Shown here piece after piece: positions 45,256-54,054 of a stretch of DNA of 64,000 nt; position 1 is the stretch's first letter, and each line of letters starts with the position of its first letter. The notes under the pieces are model-generated. The model ran no database searches. It saw only the letters and a list, made by a program, of their open reading frames with translations, and was not told the DNA's origin. The position numbers and the translations under genes were made by a program. Source of the stretch: CAYSFW01 sp964620675. GTDB lineage: Bacteria > Pseudomonadota > Gammaproteobacteria > UWMA-0217. The stretch is taken from assembly GCA_964620675.1 (NCBI GenBank), contig CAZUJU010000012.1, positions 1 through 64,000 on the forward strand, written 5' to 3'.

Positions 45256-46543
45256 CGACCACAACCGTTACCAAGGTATCCGGGTTCACATGGCGCGCAA
45301 AAATCGCACCGATATCTTCACGCGTCACCGCCTCGACCCGCGCCGTGAAAGTATCGAGATAATTGAGCGGAAGATCGTAAAATCCGATCACCGCCAAATA
45401 TTCAACGATGCTTGAATTACTTGCGACGCGCAGCGGAAACCCGCCGGTAATATTCAGTTTCGAGGCCTCAATTTCGGCGTCGTCGGCGGACTTCGCAATA
45501 AACCCAGTCAGGGTTTCGCGCACGACCGCGATCGCGTCGTCGACCTGGTTGCCACGGGTTTGCAGGCCGATCTGGAACGGCCCCTTATCCGCCATCGGGC
45601 TGAAATTGCTGTAGACCGAATACGCGTACCCGCGCTTGACGCGAACTTCCTTGACCAGGCGCGAGGTAAAACCGCTTCCGCCCAGCACATGATTGCCAAG
45701 GTAAAGCGCATACCAGTCGGGATTGCCACGCTCGACCCCGGGTTGCCCGATCAGCACGTGGGCCTGTTTAGAGGGGAACTCGACCTTGATTGTCGCCGCC
45801 TCCCGCAACGGCATCACGACGGGAACCGGCGCTGGCAGCTCGCCTTTTGGTAAACCGCCACTCAAGGTCTCCGCGAGTTGCTCCGCGACCTTGCGCTCCA
45901 GCGCGCCGGTGATCGCGATCAAACCGTTTGCCGCGCTGTAATACCGCTTATGAAACGCGCGCAGCTGCTCGCGCGTGAGCGCCTCGACGCTCGTTGCGGT
46001 GCCCTTGGTCGGGCTCGCGTAGGGGTGATCGCCGTAAACCGCCTTGTAGTAAGCCTTGCTCGCGATCGAGCTCGGATCGGCCTCCTCGGCTTTGAGCGCA
46101 ACCAGGGTCTGATTCTTCACGCGCGCCAGGTCACGTTCCGGAAAATCTGGCTGCCACAGAACCTTGGCGAAGGTTTCCAGCGCGGGCTGAATATAATCGG
46201 GATCGGTCAGCGAGCGCAGGCTCAACCACGCCATATCACGCAGCGCGCCAAGACCGAACTGCGCGCCGACGCTTTCAAACGACTCGGCGATCGCGTCGGC
46301 GCTCATGCCGCCGGCGCCTTCGTTGAGCATCCCGTTGGTCAGCACTGCGAGCCCGGCCGCCCCGGCGTCGCGCGCACTGCCGGCCGAGAAGGTGACCCGG
46401 ATGTCGACCATCGGCAACTCGGGTGCGACAACAAAATACACCCGCATGCCGTTCGACGTTTGCCAATGTTCGATCTTTGGTCCGGCGTGTGTCGCCACAG
46501 TCCAGCTCAGCACCAACGCGATCGCGAATATTCTCAATATCAT
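45239..46543 (-). CDS. M16 family peptidase-like protein, non-catalytic subunit
   Basis: The 434-residue product has a signal peptide (about 1-20, ending ATHAG) and the M16 peptidase fold, but the zinc motif HXXEH is absent: the equivalent position reads VLTNGMLNEG. Such members usually pair with an active subunit, as the beta/alpha subunits of processing peptidases do. It is encoded 12 bp after an M16 gene that keeps the motif, so the two probably form a periplasmic heterodimer. It overlaps rsmD. Confidence 0.88.
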   Translation of the reverse strand: MILRIFAIALVLSWTVATHAGPKIEHWQTSNGMRVYFVVAPELPMVDIRVTFSAGSARDAGAAGLAVLTNGMLNEGAGGMSADAIAESFESVGAQFGLGALRDMAWLSLRSLTDPDYIQPALETFAKVLWQPDFPERDLARVKNQTLVALKAEEADPSSIASKAYYKAVYGDHPYASPTKGTATSVEALTREQLRAFHKRYYSAANGLIAITGALERKVAEQLAETLSGGLPKGELPAPVPVVMPLREAATIKVEFPSKQAHVLIGQPGVERGNPDWYALYLGNHVLGGSGFTSRLVKEVRVKRGYAYSVYSNFSPMADKGPFQIGLQTRGNQVDDAIAVVRETLTGFIAKSADDAEIEASKLNITGGFPLRVASNSSIVEYLAVIGFYDLPLNYLDTFTARVEAVTREDIGAIFARHVNPDTLVTVVVGGDGG

Positions 46544-46555
46544 GCTCGACTCCTG

Positions 46556-47962
46556 TTATCCGTGACGATCGCGGCCATTGCCCTTCATGGGACGCTGTGG
46601 CGGCGCCGACTCATCGATTGGCACCGGAACCAACTCGGCGACCGTGCGATTGTCCTCGATCAGATACTTCCGTGCGACTTCACGTACCTGTTCGGCGGTG
46701 ATGGCCTTGATCCGCGCCGCGTATTCGTCGAGCAGACGCCAGCCCAGCCCGACCGATTCCAACGCGCCGATCTGGTTCGCCTGCCCCTGCACGGAGTCGA
46801 GTTGATAGGTTTCGCTTGCGATAACCTGGGCTTTGATCCGGTTCAACTCAGCGTCGGGCACCCGGTCGGTGCGTACCCGCTCGATTTGCGCGTACAGCGA
46901 CTGCTCCAACGCGGCGATCTCTTGTCCTGCGGCGGGCGTGGCATCGAGCAAAAACTGACCACTGTATTTGCCCGAAACGCGGTAGCTCGCGTCCGCGCTG
47001 CTCGCGATCTCGGCGCCTCGGACCAACTCACGGGTCAGGCGCGAACTCGATCCATCACCCAACACGCCTGCCAGGACCTTTAGCGCGAATGGCTCCCACG
47101 CCAGGTCCGGCGCCACGGTGTTCAACACCGGCACATGGTAGCCGACCAGCAAGTACGGCACTTTGGCTGGGGCCTTGACTCTGATGCGGCGTTCACCGCG
47201 TTGGTTCACCTCGATCCGCGGCTTGAGCGCAGGAATCGAATCCGCCGCCGGAATGGCGCCGAAATAGCGCTCCGCCAATTTGAATACCGCCTCCGGTTCA
47301 ACGTCACCCACGACCACCAAGGTGGCGTTATTGGGCTGGTACCAGTGTTCGTACCAATGCCGCAAGTCATCGATCTCGAGATGATCAAGATCGGTCATCC
47401 AGCCGATGACTGGATGCTGGTAAGGGCTGTTAAGATAAGCGGTGGCGATAAAATGCTCGTAAGCCAGCGCCGTCGGTTCGTCGTCGGTGCGCATCAGGCG
47501 CTCCTCCTTCACCACTTCGAGCTCGCGCGCAAACTCGTCCGCGGGCAGTGCAAGATTGCGCATCCGGTCGGCCTCGAGCTTGAACGCGATCTCCAATCGG
47601 TCGCTGCCGAGAAACTGGTAATAAGCGGTGTAGTCGCGGCTGGTAAACGCGTTTTCCTGCCCCCCGTTCGCGGCGATGATCTCGGAAAAGCGCCCACCCG
47701 GGTAGGCCTCGGTCCCCTTGAACATCATGTGTTCGAGCACATGCGAGATCCCGGTGTAACCATTGGGTTCGCTGCTCGAACCGACCCGATACCAGACCTG
47801 CGAGATCGCAACTGGCGCGCGGTGATCGGTCCGCACGATTACCTTCATGCCATTGTCGAGCATGCGCTCCACGGTCGGTGCGGTCGCGATCACAACGCCG
47901 ACCGGCCAAGCCAGCGACAAACCGATAGCGGTGGTCGCGACAAGTCGTCCAAAAGTGTTCAT
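46556..47962 (-). CDS. M16 family zinc metallopeptidase, catalytic subunit
   Basis: The 468-residue protein has a signal peptide (about 1-27) and the inverted zinc motif HVLEH (His74, Glu77, His78) followed by MMFKGTEAYPGGRF. The distal glutamate region is ELEVVKEERLM. It should be a periplasmic zinc peptidase acting on small peptides. The ATG at 47962 was chosen with a GGAAG site upstream; an ATG at 47974 is also in frame. It is divergent from ftsY and co-directional with its non-catalytic partner and rsmD. Confidence 0.9.
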   Translation of the reverse strand: MNTFGRLVATTAIGLSLAWPVGVVIATAPTVERMLDNGMKVIVRTDHRAPVAISQVWYRVGSSSEPNGYTGISHVLEHMMFKGTEAYPGGRFSEIIAANGGQENAFTSRDYTAYYQFLGSDRLEIAFKLEADRMRNLALPADEFARELEVVKEERLMRTDDEPTALAYEHFIATAYLNSPYQHPVIGWMTDLDHLEIDDLRHWYEHWYQPNNATLVVVGDVEPEAVFKLAERYFGAIPAADSIPALKPRIEVNQRGERRIRVKAPAKVPYLLVGYHVPVLNTVAPDLAWEPFALKVLAGVLGDGSSSRLTRELVRGAEIASSADASYRVSGKYSGQFLLDATPAAGQEIAALEQSLYAQIERVRTDRVPDAELNRIKAQVIASETYQLDSVQGQANQIGALESVGLGWRLLDEYAARIKAITAEQVREVARKYLIEDNRTVAELVPVPIDESAPPQRPMKGNGRDRHG

Positions 47963-48031
47963 ATGCCTGATCATCTTCCGAGATGTTAGGATTAGCGGGT
48001 TAACCCCGAGCGCCCCTAGAGTACGCGACTG

Positions 48032-49027
48032 ATGTTCGGATTCAAGAAGACCCCGCCCACCGCACCGCAATCACCGGCTGAAGGTCAGGAGAAAAAAGGC
48101 CTGTTCGCGCGTCTGCGCGCGGGTCTCGCCAAAACGGGACACACGCTCACCGACGGCATGAGCGAAGTCCTACTCGGGCGCAAAGCGATCGATGACGAAC
48201 TGTTCGAAGAACTCGAAACCCGTCTGCTGGTCGCCGACGTCGGCATGGACGCCACCCAACGCATCATCGATGACATCACGCAACGGGTGCGGCGCAAGGA
48301 ACTCACGGAACCCGGTGCGCTTTACCGCACGCTCGGCGAAGTGATGCAGGAACGCCTCGCCCATTGCGAACACCCGCTCCAGATCGACCTGAGCCGCAAG
48401 CCGTTCGTCATTCTGGTCGTCGGCATCAACGGCGCCGGCAAGACCACCACGATCGGCAAGCTGGCGCACCAGCTCCGGGCCGAGGGCCTGAGCGTGATGC
48501 TCGCGGCCGGCGATACCTTCCGCGCCGCCGCCGTCGAACAACTCCAGGTCTGGGGTGAGCGCAATCATATCCCGGTCATCGCCCAGGGCACCGGCGCGGA
48601 CAGCGCTTCGGTGATCTTCGACGCGCTGCAGGCCGCCCAATCGCGCGGCATCGATGTCCTGATCGCCGACACCGCCGGGCGCCTGCATACCCAGGACCAC
48701 CTCATGGAAGAGCTGAAAAAGGTCAAGCGCGTGTTGACCAAACGCGACCCCTCGGCACCACATGAGACCTTGCTGGTGATCGACGGCGGAATCGGACAGA
48801 ACGCGCTACGCCAAACCGAAGCTTTTCACGCCGCGATTCACCTGACCGGACTGGCCGTCACCAAGCTTGACGGCACCGCCAAGGGCGGCATCCTGTTCGC
48901 GATCGCCGAGAAGCATAAAATCCCGATACGGTTGATCGGCGTCGGCGAAGGCATTGAGGATCTGCGCACGTTTCGTAGCGCCGAGTTTGTACAGGCGCTA
49001 CTAGGATTGGAACAGGATCCCGCATGA
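48032..49027 (+). CDS. ftsY: signal recognition particle receptor FtsY
   Basis: The 331-residue GTPase has an acidic short N-terminal A region, the N domain (LLVADVGMDATQRII) and the G domain with VVGINGAGKTTTIGKLA, DTAGRL and TKLDGTAKGG. FtsY receives the SRP-nascent chain complex at the membrane. The A domain is short compared with enterobacterial FtsY. The gene is first in an ftsY-ftsE-ftsX operon, overlapping ftsE by ATGA. Confidence 0.96.
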   Translation: MFGFKKTPPTAPQSPAEGQEKKGLFARLRAGLAKTGHTLTDGMSEVLLGRKAIDDELFEELETRLLVADVGMDATQRIIDDITQRVRRKELTEPGALYRTLGEVMQERLAHCEHPLQIDLSRKPFVILVVGINGAGKTTTIGKLAHQLRAEGLSVMLAAGDTFRAAAVEQLQVWGERNHIPVIAQGTGADSASVIFDALQAAQSRGIDVLIADTAGRLHTQDHLMEELKKVKRVLTKRDPSAPHETLLVIDGGIGQNALRQTEAFHAAIHLTGLAVTKLDGTAKGGILFAIAEKHKIPIRLIGVGEGIEDLRTFRSAEFVQALLGLEQDPA

Positions 49028-49689
49028 TCGAACTGCGCCACCTCGGCAAACGCTACGCCAGCGGCCACGAGGCCCTGCTCGACATCAATCTCGACATTCA
49101 CAGCGGTGAGTTCGTGTTCCTGACCGGACGCTCCGGCGCCGGCAAGAGCACCTTGCTCAAACTGCTTGCGCTGATCGAACGGCCGACCCGCGGCAGCCTC
49201 AAGGTCAATGGGCATGAAGTCTCGAAACTGCCGGCGCTATCCGTGCCGCGGTACCGCCAAAATATCGGCATCATCTTTCAGGATCATCGCCTGCTGCCGG
49301 ACCGCAGCGTGTTTGAAAACGTGGCGCTGCCCCTGCGAATCACCGGCCTCGAAACACGGGTCGTCACCAAACGCGTGCACGCCGCGCTCGAAAAGGTCGG
49401 CTTGCTTCACAAGGAACGCGCGTTGCCCATGACGCTGTCGACCGGGCAGCAGCAACGGGTCGGCGTGGCCCGCGCGATTGTGAACAAACCCGCGGTGCTG
49501 CTTGCGGACGAGCCCACCGGAAACCTCGATCCGGGTTTGTCGGAGGAGATCATGCAGCTGTTCGTCGACTTCAATCAGGTCGGCGTGACGGTGATCATCG
49601 CCACCCATGACCCGCAACTCATCGATCGCTTCGGCGAACGCATCCTCGAACTCGACTACGGTCGCCTGAAAACCGATCTCACGTTATGA
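49024..49689 (+). CDS. ftsE: cell division ATP-binding protein FtsE
   Basis: The 221-residue ABC ATPase has Walker A GRSGAGKSTLLKLL, signature LSTGQQQRVGVARA (family form LSGGQQQR, with a Thr for Gly) and Walker B VLLADEPTGNLD. With FtsX it controls peptidoglycan hydrolase activation at the septum. It overlaps both ftsY and ftsX by 4 bp. Confidence 0.95.
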   Translation: MIELRHLGKRYASGHEALLDINLDIHSGEFVFLTGRSGAGKSTLLKLLALIERPTRGSLKVNGHEVSKLPALSVPRYRQNIGIIFQDHRLLPDRSVFENVALPLRITGLETRVVTKRVHAALEKVGLLHKERALPMTLSTGQQQRVGVARAIVNKPAVLLADEPTGNLDPGLSEEIMQLFVDFNQVGVTVIIATHDPQLIDRFGERILELDYGRLKTDLTL

Positions 49690-50633
49690 GCACCCGACTG
49701 CATCGCCGCAGCTTTAGCGCCCGCTTGCAAGCCTATCTGCGCCAACACGCGCAGGCCCTGCGCCGCGCGTTGCAAAACCTCGCGCGGGCGCCTCTGAGTA
49801 ATCTGGTGACGTTGGTCGTTCTCGCGATCGCGTTGGCGTTGCCGACCGGACTCTATATCGCAGTCACCAACCTTAAGGCGGCCTTCGAACACTGGGAAGG
49901 ACGCCAACTGAGTCTCTTCGTAAAGCAGCACGTGACCGATCAACAACTCCCGACGCTCGCCGCTCGGCTGCGTGAACGGGATGACATCGCCAAAGCCGAA
50001 GTGATGACCCGTGACCAATCACTGCAGGAGTTTCGCCGCACCAGCGGGCTCGGCGACGCAATCGATCTGCTCGATGAAAATCCGCTCCCCGCGGTACTGC
50101 TGGTGATGCCGGACGCGCAGGTTCAGGCCGCGCTCGATCTGCGCGCGCTCGCTGACGATCTGCGTCAGCTCCCCGAAATCGATCAGGTCGTGCTCGATCA
50201 GGAATGGCTCGAAAAGCTGTTCGCGCTGGTGGTGACGATCGAACGCGTCATCCTGGTGATCGCACTGTTTTTCACGGTGCTGCTCGCGCTTGTCATTACG
50301 CTGGTCTTGCGCCTGGAACTGGTCCGACACCACCAGGAGGTCGAAGTCACCAAGCTGGTCGGGGGCAGCAATGCCTTTATTCAACGGCCGTTCCTTTATG
50401 CCGCGCTGTTGCTGGGATTCGCTGCGGCGTTGCTCGCGCTCGCCATCGCCTGGTTCACGTTCGACGCGCTGGAAGGTCCATTGTCACACTTCGTGTCGCT
50501 GTACGGCGGAGAAATCGCGCTGAAAATGCCAGCTCAGGTCGGGCTAACCTTGATTGCAGGCACCTCGCTCATCAGCCTGATCGCGGCTTGGGCCGCGATG
50601 AAGCTCCTGTTGTGGCGGATCGAGCCGAACTGA
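49686..50633 (+). CDS. ftsX: cell division protein FtsX
   Basis: The 315-residue membrane protein has a cytoplasmic basic N-terminus, a helix near residue 40-60, a periplasmic domain, then three helices (about 180-200, 225-250, 275-300), the FtsX layout. It forms the FtsEX complex. It ends the operon; 204 bp later comes a receiver-like gene before rpoH. Confidence 0.94.
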   Translation: MSTRLHRRSFSARLQAYLRQHAQALRRALQNLARAPLSNLVTLVVLAIALALPTGLYIAVTNLKAAFEHWEGRQLSLFVKQHVTDQQLPTLAARLRERDDIAKAEVMTRDQSLQEFRRTSGLGDAIDLLDENPLPAVLLVMPDAQVQAALDLRALADDLRQLPEIDQVVLDQEWLEKLFALVVTIERVILVIALFFTVLLALVITLVLRLELVRHHQEVEVTKLVGGSNAFIQRPFLYAALLLGFAAALLALAIAWFTFDALEGPLSHFVSLYGGEIALKMPAQVGLTLIAGTSLISLIAAWAAMKLLLWRIEPN

Positions 50634-50837
50634 CCGCGCCCCGTTCGCGCGATGTCCGCCCTCCCCGCTCAACAAAAGTTAATTATTGTGACAGATTTTC
50701 TGAAATTTCCGCGATTTTAGCGCTAAGCTCACCAAATCCATGGACGTACGCGAACTCTCACCGAGACTCGACCGTATCTGCACGGAGGCGATCTGAATCG
50801 ACGGGCGGCGTTTCCGCCCTCCGCGGATGAGCCGAAC

Positions 50838-51230
50838 ATGCCCCAACGCATTTTGATCGTCGACAGCTCCAAGATGGTTCGCCGTGTTCTGGGCCAACGC
50901 TTGGCTGGACCCGACCGGCTGGTCGTCACTGCCGGAAGCTCGAATCAGGCGCTTGCCAAGCTGATACGCGAGTCGTTTGACCTGATCAGCACGGCACTCG
51001 ACCTGCCCGATGAAAGTGGACTCGCCTTCATCCTCGCGGTGAGGCGCTTGCCAGGATATGCCAGCACCCCGATCATCGTCGTATCCGGCAGCACGCTCGA
51101 CATGCAGGCGTCCGTTCGCCAACTGGGCATTAGCGCGGTCATCAATAAAAAAGACGGTATTGCGGCATTGACGAACGCCTTGATGCTGCGCTGTACCCAA
51201 GAGGCGCGCACCGCGAGTCTGATGTCGTGA
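50838..51230 (+). CDS. receiver-domain protein lacking the phospho-acceptor aspartate
   Basis: The 130-residue single-domain protein has the receiver pattern (RILIVDSSKMVRRVL, FDLISTALDLPDESGL, PIIVVSGST, INKK). The position aligned with the phosphorylated Asp (CheY Asp57) is Ala53; Asp55 is two residues on. The first acidic pair is only Asp9 and the switch residue is Ser83, while a conserved Lys is present near residue 104. So it is likely an atypical or phosphorylation-independent receiver. It lies between ftsX and rpoH, which are normally adjacent. Confidence 0.8.
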   Translation: MPQRILIVDSSKMVRRVLGQRLAGPDRLVVTAGSSNQALAKLIRESFDLISTALDLPDESGLAFILAVRRLPGYASTPIIVVSGSTLDMQASVRQLGISAVINKKDGIAALTNALMLRCTQEARTASLMS

Positions 51231-51297
51231 AATCCATTGCGGAACGGTGCAGCCCTCGTGCCGGATCCGTCTAAACCCGAATTGTGATCCGCTTATC

Positions 51298-51325
51298 TTG
51301 CAAGTCGATTTGACCTCGCTATAGT
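51298..51325 (+). promoter_or_regulatory. sigma-70-type promoter of rpoH
   Basis: TTGCAA at 51298-51303 and TATAGT at 51320-51325 are separated by 16 bp, a good sigma-70 promoter. The start would lie near 51331, about 75 bp before the rpoH ATG. Confidence 0.75.
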
Positions 51326-51327
51326 GA

Positions 51328-51354
51328 TTAGCACTCCAGCAGCAAGACTGCTAA
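51328..51354 (+). promoter_or_regulatory. CIRCE element (HrcA operator) upstream of rpoH
   Basis: TTAGCACTC (51328-51336), a 9-bp spacer and GACTGCTAA (51346-51354) match the CIRCE consensus TTAGCACTC-N9-GAGTGCTAA with one mismatch. It covers the region just after the -10 box, where HrcA binding would block transcription. HrcA is a heat-inactivated repressor of chaperone genes. Confidence 0.85.
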
Positions 51355-51404
51355 AATATCGTTAGTAATTCGAACATTCATCCTACGAGGTAGATCAAGA
51401 ATCG

Positions 51405-52271
51405 ATGACCAAGGAACTTCAACTTCGGCCTAACACCACCGAACTGCCGGTCGTAACGGGTAACTTGCAGGGTTACATTTACGCCGCTTATCAGCTACCG
51501 GTGCTGAGCCAGGAAGAAGAACACGCACTGGCGAAGGATCTCCAGCAAAACGAGAATATCGAGGCCGCCCGGCAGCTCATCCTGCACAACCTACGGTACG
51601 TCATAAAAGTGGCCCGTGGCTACTTGGGGTATGGTCTGCCACTGGCCGATCTGGTCCAGGAAGGCAACATCGGTCTGATGAAGGCCGTTAAGCGCTTCGA
51701 TCCCGACATGGGCGTGCGACTCGTATCGTTCGCCGTCCATTGGATTCGCGCCGAAATCCACGAATACATCCTGCGCAACTGGCGAATCGTGAAAGTGGCG
51801 ACGACGAAGGCGCAACGCAAGCTCTTCTTCAATTTGCGTGGTCGCAAAAAGCGCCTCGGCTGGCTTAACCGCAATGAGATCGAGGATGTGGCGAAGGATC
51901 TGGGTGTCAAGCCCGAAGACGTCGAGGAGATGGAGCTCAGGCTGAATGGCCACGATATCGGCTTCGATCTGACGACGGATGAGGACGATGACACGCCACG
52001 GTTCTCACCGGCCGCGTATTTAACGCATGACGACTCCGATCCGGCCGAAACCCTTGAGCAGAGCGACTGGCAGAACTACAGTCATGCGCGCCTCACAACC
52101 GCGCTGGCGAGCCTTGATCAGCGCAGTCGCGACATCCTGAATCGGCGCTGGATCAGCGAAGAGAAGGAAACGCTACAGACGCTGGCGGATGAGTACGGGG
52201 TTTCCGCCGAACGCATCCGGCAGCTCGAAAACAACGCCATGAAAAAGCTTCGTTCCGCCATGGAGGCGTAA
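51405..52271 (+). CDS. rpoH: heat-shock sigma factor RpoH (sigma-32)
   Basis: The 288-residue sigma-70-family protein has the RpoH box QRKLFFNLR at residues 137-145, region 2 (LRYVIKVARGYLGYG, LIQEGNIGLMKAVKRFDP-like, residues ~63-101) and the region 4 helix-turn-helix (TLQTLADEYGVSAERIRQLE). It directs transcription of heat-shock genes. Its ATG at 51405 has a promoter and a CIRCE operator upstream, so it should be repressed by HrcA. Position after ftsEX matches gammaproteobacteria. Confidence 0.97.
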   Translation: MTKELQLRPNTTELPVVTGNLQGYIYAAYQLPVLSQEEEHALAKDLQQNENIEAARQLILHNLRYVIKVARGYLGYGLPLADLVQEGNIGLMKAVKRFDPDMGVRLVSFAVHWIRAEIHEYILRNWRIVKVATTKAQRKLFFNLRGRKKRLGWLNRNEIEDVAKDLGVKPEDVEEMELRLNGHDIGFDLTTDEDDDTPRFSPAAYLTHDDSDPAETLEQSDWQNYSHARLTTALASLDQRSRDILNRRWISEEKETLQTLADEYGVSAERIRQLENNAMKKLRSAMEA

Positions 52272-52289
52272 CAAGCGCGCGGCTTACCG

Positions 52290-52323
52290 GCAAAGCAGTC
52301 GCCCTACCGGGCGGTTGCTTTGC
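52290..52323 (+). terminator. hairpin after rpoH
   Basis: A 15-bp stem (GCAAAGCAGTCGCCC with GGGCGGTTGCTTTGC, two G-T pairs) with a TACC loop lies 18 bp after the rpoH stop. No T-tract follows, so it may stabilise the 3' end rather than terminate. The rest of 52272-52611 has no recognised feature. Confidence 0.55.
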
Positions 52324-52611
52324 AATCACCCTACATCGGCGTGGCATCTGTTCGAGCGTTGCCCGGCGCGACCCGTCTTTAAACCGACCGCAATCACCCC
52401 CTAACGAGATCAGCACTCGCGGTGCCGAGGGTTCGCTGGCGCTGGGCGATCGAATCACCCTGCGTTCGACGCGTCGCAACTTCACATGCTCCGCGGCGGG
52501 ACTAATTGCGCAAACCCCACAACGTCCGAGCCGTGCGGCGATCGCGCACGCAATTCAGTTATGCCGCTTGCTGCGGCATAATTCCGGTTCACTTTTAACG
52601 CGGGAATCCCA

Positions 52612-53910
52612 ATGAAGGTTCTGATTATCGGCGGCGGCGGTCGCGAACATGCCCTCGCGTGGAAGATCGCGCAATCGCCTCTCGTTGACGCAGTCATGGT
52701 TGCCCCCGGAAACGCCGGGACGGCGCGCGAAGACAAAGTGCACAACGTGCCAATCGCCGCGGAAAACGTCGCCGAGCTGGTCGAGTTCGCGCGCGCCCAA
52801 GCGATCGACCTGACCATCGTCGGTCCGGAAACGCCCTTGGTGCTCGGGATCGTCGACCAATTCAGCGCCGCTGGCCTCAAGTGCTTTGGCCCGACCCAAA
52901 CGGCCGCGCAACTCGAGGGTTCCAAATCCTTCGCCAAGGATTTCCTCGCACGCCACCGGATACCGACCGCGGCTTATCGCAACTTCACGGACCCAACGGC
53001 GGCGGCGGACTATATCCGGGCGCAAGGCGCGCCAATCGTGGTCAAGGCCGACGGTCTCGCGGCCGGCAAGGGTGTCATCCTTGCGTCGACCGAGGCAGAG
53101 GCGATTCGGGCAGTCGACGACATGCTCGCTGGCAATGCCTTCGGCGCAGCCGGGCATCGAGTCGTAATCGAGGAACTGTTACGCGGCGAGGAAGCAAGCT
53201 TCATCGTGATGGTTGACGGCGAACATATCCTGCCGATGGCCAGTTCGCAGGACCATAAGGCCCGTGACGACGGCGACCTAGGCCCCAACACCGGCGGCAT
53301 GGGCGCCTATTCGCCAGCTCCGGTCGTTACCCCGGACATGCACCAACGCATCCTCCGTGAAGTGATCGAACCCACCGTGACCGGCCTGCGGGCGGACGGC
53401 ATCCGCTATACCGGATTCCTCTACGCTGGAATTATGATCACGCCGGATGGCAGCCCGAAGGTGCTCGAATTCAACTGCCGCTTCGGCGACCCCGAAACCC
53501 AACCGATCATGATGCGGCTCAAATCGGATCTGGTGGAACTGGTACTCGCGGCACTGGCAGGTCAGCTCGATCAGGTCGAGGCCGAGTGGGATACCCGCGC
53601 AGCGGTCGGAGTGGTGCTCGCGGCGGGGGGTTACCCAAGCGCCTATCGCCAAGGCGACCCGATTCATTGGCTCGACGCACTCGACCCGACCCAGGCCAAG
53701 CTGTTCCATGCTGGAACACGCGATCACGACGATGGCACGATCATCACCCAGGGCGGTCGCGTGCTGTGCGCGGTTGGACTCGGCGACTCCGTGACTGCAG
53801 CGCAGCAAACGGCTTATGCAGCTGCACGATCAGTCCGCTGGGAGGGCATGTTCTATCGTCACGACATTGGCTATCGTGCAATCGCGCGCGAGCGTGACAA
53901 CGCCAGCTGA
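52612..53910 (+). CDS. purD: phosphoribosylamine-glycine ligase
   Basis: The 432-residue ATP-grasp enzyme has the N-terminal MKVLIIGGGGREHALAW, the ATP-binding KADGLAAGKGV, and VLEFNCRFGDPETQ. It joins glycine to 5-phosphoribosylamine in purine synthesis. Its stop overlaps a 40-residue membrane ORF (TGATG). It converges on rho. Confidence 0.97.
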   Translation: MKVLIIGGGGREHALAWKIAQSPLVDAVMVAPGNAGTAREDKVHNVPIAAENVAELVEFARAQAIDLTIVGPETPLVLGIVDQFSAAGLKCFGPTQTAAQLEGSKSFAKDFLARHRIPTAAYRNFTDPTAAADYIRAQGAPIVVKADGLAAGKGVILASTEAEAIRAVDDMLAGNAFGAAGHRVVIEELLRGEEASFIVMVDGEHILPMASSQDHKARDDGDLGPNTGGMGAYSPAPVVTPDMHQRILREVIEPTVTGLRADGIRYTGFLYAGIMITPDGSPKVLEFNCRFGDPETQPIMMRLKSDLVELVLAALAGQLDQVEAEWDTRAAVGVVLAAGGYPSAYRQGDPIHWLDALDPTQAKLFHAGTRDHDDGTIITQGGRVLCAVGLGDSVTAAQQTAYAAARSVRWEGMFYRHDIGYRAIARERDNAS

Positions 53911-54032
53911 TGGCGCGGGCACCCAAGCGTGGCGCCGATACCGCACGTCAACTGGCGCTGCTGGTCACCGCCAAGGCGGTGATCATCCTCGTCGTCGTGG
54001 CCATCATTCTGCTGCTGAAAGCCCTGCTGTGA
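53910..54032 (+). CDS. 40-residue single-helix membrane protein
   Basis: The ATG at 53910 overlaps the purD TGA (TGATG), a typical coupled start. The 40-residue peptide has a basic soluble N-terminus (ARAPKRGADTARQ) and one hydrophobic helix (VIILVVVAIILLLKALL). It is too short for usual ORF calling. A membrane regulator or toxin-like peptide are both possible. Nothing else identifies it. Confidence 0.5.
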   Translation: MARAPKRGADTARQLALLVTAKAVIILVVVAIILLLKALL

Positions 54033-54054
54033 TCGATGACCACCTGAGCCGCGC

